From NCBI RefSeq assembly GCF_004302915.1, contig NZ_QQBI01000029.1, forward strand, positions 1 through 34,900: a stretch of DNA of 34,900 bases, written 5' to 3'. The notes beneath the pieces were generated by a model. That model was not told where the DNA came from. It made no database searches and saw nothing but the letters and a program-made list of their open reading frames with translations. This DNA comes from Komagataeibacter xylinus (GTDB taxonomy: Bacteria > Pseudomonadota > Alphaproteobacteria > Acetobacterales > Acetobacteraceae). A program made the translations under genes and the position numbers. Positions 1 to 7,542 of the stretch are shown here, piece after piece (positions within the stretch are counted from its first letter, which is position 1; each line of letters starts with the position of its first letter).

Positions 1-73
1 GAAAACCGCGGCATCCTTCCTCTCCGTCATCCTCATCGCGGCTACAGCAGAATATATCAAGGCCTAACAGGCC
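1..73 (+). mobile_element. 3' end of an IS5-family insertion sequence (enters from the left)
   Basis: An open frame at 2-67 encodes the last 21 residues of a protein (KTAASFLSVILIAATAEYIKA, then stop). It resembles the hydrophobic C-terminus of IS5-family DDE transposases (a KTA..FL..I.IAA pattern). Six bases after the stop the sequence becomes that of the truncated PAP2 gene on the other strand. The junction is CTAG at 74-77, which fits the YTAR target duplicated by the IS427 group of IS5 elements. The inferred IS end is therefore at 73, reading inward as GGCCTGTTAGGCC. Only this end is in the window, so the left terminal repeat and second target copy cannot be checked. Confidence 0.6.
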
Positions 74-552
74 CTAGGGAAGGAAGCCCAATGATTAAAT
101 GAGTTAGGATCTATCCAGTAAGGGGTTACAAGATGTAAGTTCGGATCATGTAGGGGCCTAAGATGAGAAGGTATCGTCAACTGGACAAGGCGGCTCAATA
201 CACCTGAAAAGAAAGAGATTATAGTTCCGGTTAGAATAGATTTTCTATCATTGTATCGTTTGTCGTTGAACCATTCATAAAATATAGCAGCCATTAATAT
301 TGCAACAGTCATGCCATCGTATGTCAGGGAGATAAGTATCGCATTAATGAACTTACTTCTATCGGCGAATAAATTTAAAAAATTCTCTATGCTGTAATCT
401 ATATCTCGCATTTGGAATAAATTTAGAACGGTACATGAAAAAAACGCCATCATGCAAACCGTAAATATTGTACAATCATTCATTTTGCTATTGTGTTTCA
501 AATTGTATTGATCTGGATGTTTATTAATGGTATTTTTCAATAATTTCTTCAT
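64..552 (-). pseudogene. PAP2-family membrane phosphatase, truncated by IS insertion
   Basis: A 162-residue frame, well started (GGGAG seven bases before the ATG), with membrane segments around residues 30-48, 67-92 and 106-125. It carries the first PAP2 (type 2 phosphatidic acid phosphatase) motif as HLRPLHDP. It reaches the start of the second motif as W-A-S-F-P, where the family normally continues S-D/G-H-A. The frame is broken right there, and the stop plus the last three residues come from the adjoining IS5 element. The catalytic histidines of motifs 2 and 3 are therefore missing and the product should be inactive. Proteins of this type dephosphorylate lipid phosphates such as undecaprenyl or phosphatidylglycerol phosphate at the membrane. 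The gene is much more AT-rich than the rest of the window, which suggests foreign origin. Family assignment is from motif pattern only. Confidence 0.6.
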
Positions 553-727
553 TTTTATCTCCCAATTTTGTTTCTCTACATTTAGTAAATTATTTTGTCA
601 ATTTAATATTTAAATACAACTGTATCGAATTGTTTCTATACATCGATTATACATTAAATGAATTATTGCAATATTTATATATTTAATTTATATTATTAAT
701 ATAATTTTTATATGAAATAAACACTAT

Positions 728-844
728 GCGATCGTCGATCTTGCCCCAAGGGCCATGTTGGCTGATTGGGGATATGATAGAGACAGTTTCCGTCAAGATC
801 TGTTGGCGCACGGTATTGTACTGGTCTTTGTTAGAAGAACCTGA
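728..844 (+). pseudogene. IS5-family transposase fragment
   Basis: This frame reads A-M-L-A-D-W-G-Y-D-R-D-S-F-R, then QDLLAHGIV, and ends in TGA at 842. It matches the central DDE block of IS5-family transposases (LADRGYD.D.FR..L...GI), including the second catalytic aspartate in L-A-D. No start, N-terminus or C-terminus is present, so this is an internal relic. It sits just after a very AT-rich stretch (553-727) with no other gene, and 24 bases before the IS3 relic. A C-terminal fragment of the same kind of transposase lies at 19954-20062 on the far side of the sulfur island. Confidence 0.6.
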
Positions 845-868
845 TCATGCTAAAGGTGTGGGATATTT

Positions 869-1458
869 GTGGGGGAACGCCCACAATCATATAGATTTAT
901 AACGGTTTTATGCTGGTCATCTGAGCGTTTTAAGCTCGTATCAGGCGACCGACGCGACCATGAAGCATACGGAAGATTTCAGAGGATTGCGTTGAGCTGC
1001 GGATTGTCACGCACGCGCGTTGCGGGCGATCTGGGTATTGGAAAATCCAATCTGGGTAAATGGATAGTGGATTATCGTCCAAGTGAGCCGCCATCCGGGC
1101 AGCAGACTGATCTGGCCATCCGTGCCCTGGATATGACGGTGCGGCTGCGTGACCCGGTGCCCGGCTGCATTTTCCACTCCGGTCGTGGCAGCCAGTATGG
1201 CTTTCATGATTTCCAGAAAAAGCTGCTGGCCCATGGACTGCTGGCTTCAATATCCGGAAAAGGAAACTGTTTTGACAACACTGCTGTCGAAACGTTTTTC
1301 AAAAGCCTGAAGGCGGAATGGCTCTGGAGGCAGAGCTGGCCACCCCGCCGTCAGGCGACTGCCGCCATCTTTTCTGTATATCAAGGGTTTCTACAATCCA
1401 CGTCATTCATATCTGGGCGGTATCAGCCTCCTCGCTTTTGAAGCAAGAGTGGCATAAT
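869..1458 (+). pseudogene. Degenerate IS3-family transposase (orfA-orfB fusion by deletion)
   Basis: The first part (SCGLSRTRVAGDLGIG, then KWI) is an OrfA helix-turn-helix. It then jumps directly to the C-terminal part of an OrfB integrase: GRGSQY, SGKGNCFDN, AVETFFKSLKAEW, with the last catalytic glutamate in A-V-E-T. Most of orfB is therefore deleted. After about 1375 a frameshift moves the end into another frame, which reads YIKGFYNPRHSYLGG and ends with EARVA and TAA at 1456-1458, the usual end of these transposases. The original frame stops at 1441. A second, more decayed copy of the same tail lies at 20527-20692. Confidence 0.75.
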
Positions 1459-1497
1459 CCATTTCCTGACCAGCATAAAACCGTCACAGGTCCTCTT

Positions 1498-2931
1498 TCA
1501 GTCTCTTTCACCCGCAGTCACACCGTAATGGTCAGCAAAATGCGCGCCGTCTGCACCCCAACTATAACTGTCTTTCGGGAAAGGCAGCATCTGATCGTTC
1601 CATGCTACCCACGCCCGTTTCAATCTATCAAACAGTTGGGGCTGCCGATCCTTCAGGTTGGCGCGTTCACGCGGGTCATTGACGACATCGAACAGGAATT
1701 CATTTTCATTTATTTTCAGGTATTTGTAGTTGCCCTCCAACTGGGCGCGCTGGCTTTGGATCTTGTAACGCCATGACAGCGTGCGCTCCTGTCTGGCTGT
1801 CGTATCGTGCAGCAGGGGCAGCAGGTTCATGCCATCGGTTGGAAAACTAGCATCCGGGGTAGCCCCTGCCGCTGCAAGAAAGGTCGGTAGCCAATCCATG
1901 GTGATGATAGCCTGATCCGTCTCGGAACCCGACGCAACCTGTCCTGGCCAGCGTAGTACAGCGGGCACCCGCAGGCCGCCTTCCAGCAGTTCGCCTTTCA
2001 TGCCGGTAAAGGGCCAGGTGGCGGAGAAGCGTTCGCCCCCGTTATCACTGGTAAAGACGACGATCGTATTCTCATGCAGCCCGTTCTGGTCCAGCGCTGC
2101 CAGCACGCGCCCGATCTGTTCATCCATGGCCTGTACCATACGGCCATAGGTCTTCTGCGTGCCGCCATCATAATCGAATATGTGGCCCTTTAGCCGTTTT
2201 GATTCCGCCTCGTCCTCCGGTCCTTCCCATGGCCAGTGTGGCGCATTGAAATGCAGGCTCAGGAAAAACGGCTTTGGGCCCCTGCCATATTCATTAACCA
2301 CGGAAACGGCTTCATTTCCCAGTAACCGGGTCAGATAGCCATGTTCATGAACCAGCTGGCTGTCTTTATAGAACTGGTCCTCTCCGGGGTGGCCCTGATG
2401 TGTGAAGTAATCCGCAGCGCCGCCCGCTATGCCATAAAAGTGGTCATATCCACTCTTTAATGGCCCGAAGGCAGGAGGACTGCCCAGATGCCATTTGCCC
2501 ACCAGGGCGGTCCGGTAGCCTGCCCTGCGCAACTGTTCAGGCAGTGTTGGCAGCCCGGGGGGAAGCCCATGTGTCTTGCCAGCCGAAGCAATCGGCTCTT
2601 CCAGCCCGCAGGCGATCCTGTCCTGATAGCGACCTGTAATCAAAGCCGTGCGCGTAGCCGAGCAGACCGCTGAATTGGCATAGGCCCGCGTAATACGGAT
2701 CCCTTCACTGGCGATCCGGTCGATGGACGGGGTTGTGAAGCCAGGATTGCCGAAGCAACTGACATCAGCATAACCAAGGTCATCAGCCAGGATGAAAATG
2801 ATATTGGGCTGGCGATGTATGTCGGCCTGCGTAGCCTGCGCGTTGGACGATACCCCCAATGCGGTTCCCATACCCAATCCGGCGACGCCAGCCATAAATC
2901 CACGACGACTATATGTAAAATAAACCATCAA
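1498..2931 (-). CDS. Tat-exported type I sulfatase (arylsulfatase A type)
   Basis: A 477-residue sulfatase that hydrolyses sulfate esters, expected in the periplasm. A twin-arginine signal (SRRGFMAG, residues 8-15) precedes a hydrophobic stretch and an A-Q-A cleavage region. The alkaline-phosphatase-like core starts PNIIFILADDLGY, with the paired metal aspartates at 50-51. The active-site motif is C90-S-A-T-R94, a C-x-A-x-R variant of the usual C-x-P-S-R; Cys90 would be converted to formylglycine by the enzyme encoded at 6528-7529. A GKWHLG motif and the late metal site TSDNGG also fit. The gene is divergent from the arylsulfotransferase gene (166-base gap, likely shared promoter region). Its stop lies 40 bases from the end of the IS3 relic, which marks this gene as the island edge. 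The natural substrate cannot be told from sequence. Confidence 0.9.
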   Translation of the reverse strand: MMVYFTYSRRGFMAGVAGLGMGTALGVSSNAQATQADIHRQPNIIFILADDLGYADVSCFGNPGFTTPSIDRIASEGIRITRAYANSAVCSATRTALITGRYQDRIACGLEEPIASAGKTHGLPPGLPTLPEQLRRAGYRTALVGKWHLGSPPAFGPLKSGYDHFYGIAGGAADYFTHQGHPGEDQFYKDSQLVHEHGYLTRLLGNEAVSVVNEYGRGPKPFFLSLHFNAPHWPWEGPEDEAESKRLKGHIFDYDGGTQKTYGRMVQAMDEQIGRVLAALDQNGLHENTIVVFTSDNGGERFSATWPFTGMKGELLEGGLRVPAVLRWPGQVASGSETDQAIITMDWLPTFLAAAGATPDASFPTDGMNLLPLLHDTTARQERTLSWRYKIQSQRAQLEGNYKYLKINENEFLFDVVNDPRERANLKDRQPQLFDRLKRAWVAWNDQMLPFPKDSYSWGADGAHFADHYGVTAGERD

Positions 2932-3097
2932 ACTGATTCCACAATCACTATTTGTCTATATAACGATGTTTCATCACATAAACCACTATTCAACAAACGT
3001 AAATTGCATAATCATATAATCACAGCATATTCAGCGTGTATGCTTGCCAAAAATCAACGATACAAAATAGTGTAAATATCAGCGCAAGGGATATACA

Positions 3098-4456
3098 ATG
3101 TTCCCAATCCAACCCCTGCTTTCCCTGCTGGGTGGCAGTCTGCTGCTTGTTTGTGCGAGCGTTCCGGCCATGATGACCCGCGCCCACGCAACCCCCAGCG
3201 TATTCCCCACGGGGGTGACGCAATATGCGCCGGACAGAACCTATAACAGTTTCATTCTTTTTTCGGGTGCGGACAACCATACGCACCTGATCGACATGGA
3301 TGGTCATGAAGTCCATGCATGGCATCAGGCGGGATTTCCCTCCCGCTTTATCGATCCTGCCCTGTCGGGCGGTGAAAAAGGCCTGGTCGGAGTTCAGTTA
3401 ACGGAAATTGCGGGAGATGGCACGCACAAGATCCCGGGCGCGGTTGCCGGTTTTCGCGATCGTACGTTCGGGTATGTCAACTGGCAGGGCAAGACGGTAT
3501 GGGAATGGGGAATCGAGGCCCCCGGGGGGAATGCCCGTCAGCATCATGACTGGGTCAGGCTGCACGATGGTGGTTCGCTACTGCTTGCCAATCAGGACCG
3601 CCATCTTGCCGGTGCGCCCTCACCCGTGCTGGAGGATGTTATTTATGATGTGGCGGCGGACGGAAAAATCCGCTGGACATGGAAGGCAGGCGACCATCTG
3701 ACGGAATTCGGCTTTACGCCCGAACAGTTGAAACTTGTCCTGCATGCTCCCTCGCCAGATTATCTCCATATCAACAATATGCAGTTGGTAGGCGATAACC
3801 ACTGGTTCCGTGAAGGCGACACGCGCTTTGCGCCAGACAACATCATCATCGACTCCCGTCAGGCCAATTTCATAGCCATCATCGACCGCAAGAGTGGACG
3901 GATCGTATGGCGGCTTGGCCCGGACCTGCCCCAGCGTAACTTCAGGAAACCTTCCGTTCCCTATCCCGTGGACCAGTTTGTCGGCCAGCACGACGCACAT
4001 CTGATTGCCGATGGCCTGCCGGGCGCGGGCAACCTGCTTGTATTCGACAATCAGGGAGAAGCAGGCTACCCGCCCCGCCCCTTGCAGACGACCGGGGGAT
4101 CACGGATACTGGAAATCAATCCCGTTACGGCACAGGTGGTGTGGCAATATACCGGCGAGGATAGCGGCAATCCGCCATGGTCATTCTTCAGCAGCTTCAT
4201 CAGTTCGGTGGACCGCCTGCCCAATGGCAATACGCTGATTGACGAAGGCATGAATGGCCGGTTCTTCCAGGTGACACCAGCGGGGGACATCGTGTGGGAA
4301 TATGTCTCGCCTTTTTCTGGAAATACACCGTCCCAGGGTGGTACGCGGCCGACCCGGTCAAACTGGGTGTACCGTATCCAGCCCGTACCGTATGACTGGG
4401 CACCGGCGGGAACGCCACATACGCAAACCCCCGTCCGACCCGCAGCGCAGAAATAA
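3098..4456 (+). CDS. Arylsulfotransferase (ASST) family protein, exported
   Basis: A 452-residue protein with a Sec signal peptide (hydrophobic residues 6-23, likely cleaved after A-H-A near 31). The body has the repeated beta-propeller strands of PAPS-independent aryl-sulfate sulfotransferases: TYNSFILFS, HLIDMDGHEVHAWH, HHDWVRLHDGG, GQHDAHLIADG, NLLVFDNQG and DIVWEYVSPF. The family moves sulfate from an aryl sulfate ester to a phenol through a sulfated histidine in the periplasm. Which histidine does this here was not resolved. AAGGGA precedes the ATG by seven bases. The gene is divergent from one sulfatase and convergent with another, so an alternative fate for aryl sulfates (transfer instead of hydrolysis) is encoded among the sulfatases. 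Members vary in length and some have unknown acceptors. Confidence 0.8.
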   Translation: MFPIQPLLSLLGGSLLLVCASVPAMMTRAHATPSVFPTGVTQYAPDRTYNSFILFSGADNHTHLIDMDGHEVHAWHQAGFPSRFIDPALSGGEKGLVGVQLTEIAGDGTHKIPGAVAGFRDRTFGYVNWQGKTVWEWGIEAPGGNARQHHDWVRLHDGGSLLLANQDRHLAGAPSPVLEDVIYDVAADGKIRWTWKAGDHLTEFGFTPEQLKLVLHAPSPDYLHINNMQLVGDNHWFREGDTRFAPDNIIIDSRQANFIAIIDRKSGRIVWRLGPDLPQRNFRKPSVPYPVDQFVGQHDAHLIADGLPGAGNLLVFDNQGEAGYPPRPLQTTGGSRILEINPVTAQVVWQYTGEDSGNPPWSFFSSFISSVDRLPNGNTLIDEGMNGRFFQVTPAGDIVWEYVSPFSGNTPSQGGTRPTRSNWVYRIQPVPYDWAPAGTPHTQTPVRPAAQK

Positions 4457-4462
4457 TCCGGA

Positions 4463-4495
4463 GGCGGAAGGGACTGCCGGGCAGTCCCTTCCGCC
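4463..4495. terminator. Bidirectional hairpin between convergent genes
   Basis: A perfect inverted repeat (GGCGGAAGGGACTG with its exact complement, loop CCGGG) fills the 41-base gap between the arylsulfotransferase stop and the convergent sulfatase stop. There is no long T run on either side, so this is a strong stem that probably ends or stabilises both transcripts rather than a textbook intrinsic terminator. Confidence 0.75.
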
Positions 4496-4497
4496 CA

Positions 4498-6483
4498 TCA
4501 TATCTGCGGATCGCCTATCCTGCCGCCCATGGCCTTTAACAGCAGCTGCCCGACCGGTCCTTTCAGGGCGGCAGGAGACAGATTGACCGGCTCGGTCCGG
4601 CGCGGGTCGTACGTTCCGGCCTGCACGGATGCTAGATAGGTTGCCGCGGCATGCGCGGCGAACAGGTTCAGTACTTCATCCACGCTATGGGGAACGTGCT
4701 TTTCGGTCAGGACGGTGCGGACGGCAGCGCGCAGGCTGGCCGATCCCGTCTGCCGACCATAGGTCGCGGTTGTAAGGGCGGCGAGGCCTGCGACCGGATC
4801 ATCCGGGCTGGCAATGCTGCGTGCAAGCCAGGGCGTGGCATAGGCGGAGCGTTTTCCATCGAGCAGAATCTCGGCATGCACGGCCTTGATGACCGGCAGG
4901 GGTTCGGTCCGGAATGCGGCCTCCACTTCTGCTACCGTTGCGGCATCCAGTTGCGGACTCAGCACAAGCAGGCCCGTTGCGGCCCAGTAGCGGATTACAG
5001 GGTTGCTATCCTGCATCCGCTTTACAAACAGTGGAACACTGGCGGGGTCACGCGCAATGACCCGGGCGCTCAGTTCCAGCAGGTCGGATAATGGATAGGC
5101 GCCGACCGCGCGACTTTGCGCGTATCCTTCCATGCCCAGCCCTTCGATGAGGAAAGCATTGTCATTAAGGGCGATCATTTCCTGATCCAGCAGCCCGCGC
5201 AACGTGACCAGCACCGCCTGCTGGTCACGATGAGCTGCAAGATTATGGATCTGGTGGGGATCAGCCCTGATATCATATAGTTCTTCTGCCGGTTTTTCCC
5301 GCCAGAAGGCGGCCTGCAGGGTGTTCAGTCGACCTGCGCGCCATTCTTCTTCCCATGATTGATAGCCCCTGCCTCCCCATTCGTAGTTATTATGCTGCCC
5401 ATATATGCGGTGCGGCATGTAGTTGCGGATATAGCGGTACTGGCTGGTGCGGATGGAACGCATCAGATCCTGCCGTTCATCCATGCGGTTGCGTCCGCTG
5501 AATACGTACTGTCGTGCTGGCGCGATCTTGTGTCCGACAAACGCACGGCCCTGCATGACTGGTGGAACAGGTGCGCCGGCCAGTGAAAGGGTGGATGGCG
5601 CCAGATCAAGCAGACTGATGAGGTCCGCGCAGGGCCTGCCTGCTGGCCGGTGCGCCAGATGCCTGTATTTACGTGGAAAATAGGCGATGAACGGGACATG
5701 CAGGCCCCCATCGTAGCAATAGCGTTTGGTGCGTGGCAGTACGCCCCCGTGATCCGCCAGAAAGAAAATGACTGTATCCTCGGTCAGCCCATCCTGCCGC
5801 AACTCGTCAAGGATATGGGCAACCGCCTTGTCCTGCCGGTTTACCATATCAATATTCCGGGCAATCGCATCACGCACATCCGGTGTATCGGGCAGGTATG
5901 GTGGCACCGTAACGCTGTGTGGGTCCGTTATGGTGGGTGTTGTCTCGAACAGGTGGGATTCATGCGTGATCAGGTAATTATAGACCGAAAAAAACGGCCT
6001 GCCCTTCGGCCTGTTGCGCCAGTGCGCCGTAATCGAGCAGTCATCCCATATGGCCTGAGGGTCAAGGTCACAGTTATAATCGGTAAAGACATTATTGGTG
6101 CAGTAATATCCTGCCTGCTGCATATGTTCCGGCAGGCTTTGGATGTGTCCTGCCACCTTTGCTACGGCCCGCATGTTTTCTGCCGGCCCCCAGCTTTGCG
6201 GATGAATGCCCGTTATTAACGAGAACCGTGATGGCGCGCAGACAGGCGTCGTGGCATGGACGTTGTCAAAACGAATGCCGTCATGTGCAAGTGCATCAAT
6301 AGTGGGGGTGCGTGCCAGCGGATTGCCATAGCAGCCGATAAGGGGCGCATGAATGTCGTGACATACGATCCATATGATATTCGGCTTTCTTGCGGGCGTC
6401 GCGTATCCCTTTTTCGTGGTAAGGAGGGCTGTGCCCGCACCCGATGCCGCGGCAAGGACATGCCGTCGTCTTATGCTTTTCAT
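4498..6483 (-). CDS. Large type I sulfatase with C-terminal HEAT-like region
   Basis: A 661-residue sulfatase. The N-terminus (MKSIRRRHVLAAASGAG) looks like a Tat signal. The core begins PNIIWIVCHDIHAPLIGCYG, and the active-site motif is the canonical C82-A-P-S-R86, to be matured to formylglycine. The usual first metal aspartate pair (D-D) is H42-D43, as in the sulfatase groups with an E/H-D-I-S/H-P start, so metal binding may differ. A late metal motif, FFLADHGG, is present. Residues about 490-620 hold helical repeats (DSNPVIRYWAATGLLVL) like HEAT repeats and make it some 180 residues longer than its two relatives here. It is last in a minus-strand run: receptor, sulfatase, FGE, this gene (44 bases after FGE). 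Substrate unknown; N- and O-sulfate esters are both possible for such families. Confidence 0.88.
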   Translation of the reverse strand: MKSIRRRHVLAAASGAGTALLTTKKGYATPARKPNIIWIVCHDIHAPLIGCYGNPLARTPTIDALAHDGIRFDNVHATTPVCAPSRFSLITGIHPQSWGPAENMRAVAKVAGHIQSLPEHMQQAGYYCTNNVFTDYNCDLDPQAIWDDCSITAHWRNRPKGRPFFSVYNYLITHESHLFETTPTITDPHSVTVPPYLPDTPDVRDAIARNIDMVNRQDKAVAHILDELRQDGLTEDTVIFFLADHGGVLPRTKRYCYDGGLHVPFIAYFPRKYRHLAHRPAGRPCADLISLLDLAPSTLSLAGAPVPPVMQGRAFVGHKIAPARQYVFSGRNRMDERQDLMRSIRTSQYRYIRNYMPHRIYGQHNNYEWGGRGYQSWEEEWRAGRLNTLQAAFWREKPAEELYDIRADPHQIHNLAAHRDQQAVLVTLRGLLDQEMIALNDNAFLIEGLGMEGYAQSRAVGAYPLSDLLELSARVIARDPASVPLFVKRMQDSNPVIRYWAATGLLVLSPQLDAATVAEVEAAFRTEPLPVIKAVHAEILLDGKRSAYATPWLARSIASPDDPVAGLAALTTATYGRQTGSASLRAAVRTVLTEKHVPHSVDEVLNLFAAHAAATYLASVQAGTYDPRRTEPVNLSPAALKGPVGQLLLKAMGGRIGDPQI

Positions 6484-6527
6484 GACGATTTTTTTCTCTT
6501 TTTATGGATGGGGCCTGAATGGGCGCC

Positions 6528-7529
6528 CTATCGGTCGAATACGCAGCGAAAACCGATATGCGATGTGCTGCTGTCCGCTGTCGTACGCGTGCGGGCAGAC
6601 AGGCGGTAGCGGTTACAGTAACTGGCATGACACAGGAACGAGCCGCCACGGATCACATGTTCCGTGGTGGTGTCCGCCTGACCGGCAGGGCGGCCCGGGC
6701 TGCTTTTTACGGGCGGCAGGTCAGGACGCGCCGGATCGGTTGACCATGTATCCGTGCACCATTCCCATACGTTTCCCACGACTTCGTACAGGCCGAGCGT
6801 ATTAGGCGGAAAACTTTTAACCGGCGCGGTTCCCCGAAAGCCATCTTCGCCCAGGTCGATATCAGGAAAGACACCCTGCCAGATATTGCATAGATGCTGT
6901 CCCTGCGGCGTCAGTTCATTTCCCCATGGGTAAAGCCGGTCATCATCATGGCCGCCCCGTGCGGCTGCTTCCCACTCCGCCTCCCTTGGCAGGCGTCCGC
7001 CCGCCCAGGCGGCATAGGCGCACGCATCATGCCACGAAACATGCACGACGGGATGGTCCGGCCGCGCGGCCACATGTGATCCCCGGCCCTCAGGGTGCCG
7101 CCAGCATGCCGTTTTCAACGGTACCCACCATGGCACCCCCGGCACCTGGCCGGACCGGATAAGGCGTCGCGCCCGGGCCGGTACGAAAAGAGAGAACACA
7201 AATGACCAGCCATACCGCTCCGCATCCGTGACATATCTCGTTGCGGACACAAAGCGGGCAAACTCCCGATTGGTGACGGTAGTCGTCATGATGGAGAAAG
7301 CATCCAGCGTTACATGCCTGACAGGTCCCTCGGCATCAGCACGATGGGCTTCGGGGCTTTCGCTGCCGATACGGTAATGTCCCGGAGGGAGCCGTACGAT
7401 CTCATGCCCCCCGGCAGCACCTGTTCCTGTCGCCAGTCCGGTAGTGCCAGCCTGCGCGGCGGCCTCCCCGGCGCTGTCCCGCGCCATGGCGGGCACGCAG
7501 CATGATTTCTTTATGTGGTTATCCTGCAT
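6528..7529 (-). CDS. Formylglycine-generating enzyme (sulfatase-activating, SUMF1/EgtB-fold)
   Basis: A 333-residue FGE-sulfatase domain protein. It oxidises the cysteine of C-x-P/A-x-R motifs in unfolded sulfatases to C-alpha-formylglycine with O2 and copper. No signal peptide is seen, so it should act in the cytoplasm before export, which agrees with the Tat signals on the neighbouring sulfatases. Visible family marks are PPGHYRIGS, PVVHVSWHDACAYAAWAGG, RLPREAEWEAAARGG, YPWGNE, VGNVWEWC and the C-terminal RGGSFLCHASYCNRYR. The last carries the two active-site cysteines C300 and C305, spaced as in human SUMF1. These cysteines separate true FGEs from other family members. The first 40 residues are a low-complexity Ala/Gly stretch. 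The gene lies 13 bases after one sulfatase and 44 bases before another, so the three are likely co-transcribed. Confidence 0.93.
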   Translation of the reverse strand: MQDNHIKKSCCVPAMARDSAGEAAAQAGTTGLATGTGAAGGHEIVRLPPGHYRIGSESPEAHRADAEGPVRHVTLDAFSIMTTTVTNREFARFVSATRYVTDAERYGWSFVFSLFVPARARRLIRSGQVPGVPWWVPLKTACWRHPEGRGSHVAARPDHPVVHVSWHDACAYAAWAGGRLPREAEWEAAARGGHDDDRLYPWGNELTPQGQHLCNIWQGVFPDIDLGEDGFRGTAPVKSFPPNTLGLYEVVGNVWEWCTDTWSTDPARPDLPPVKSSPGRPAGQADTTTEHVIRGGSFLCHASYCNRYRLSARTRTTADSSTSHIGFRCVFDR

Positions 7530-7542
7530 TGATAGGCCCCGC

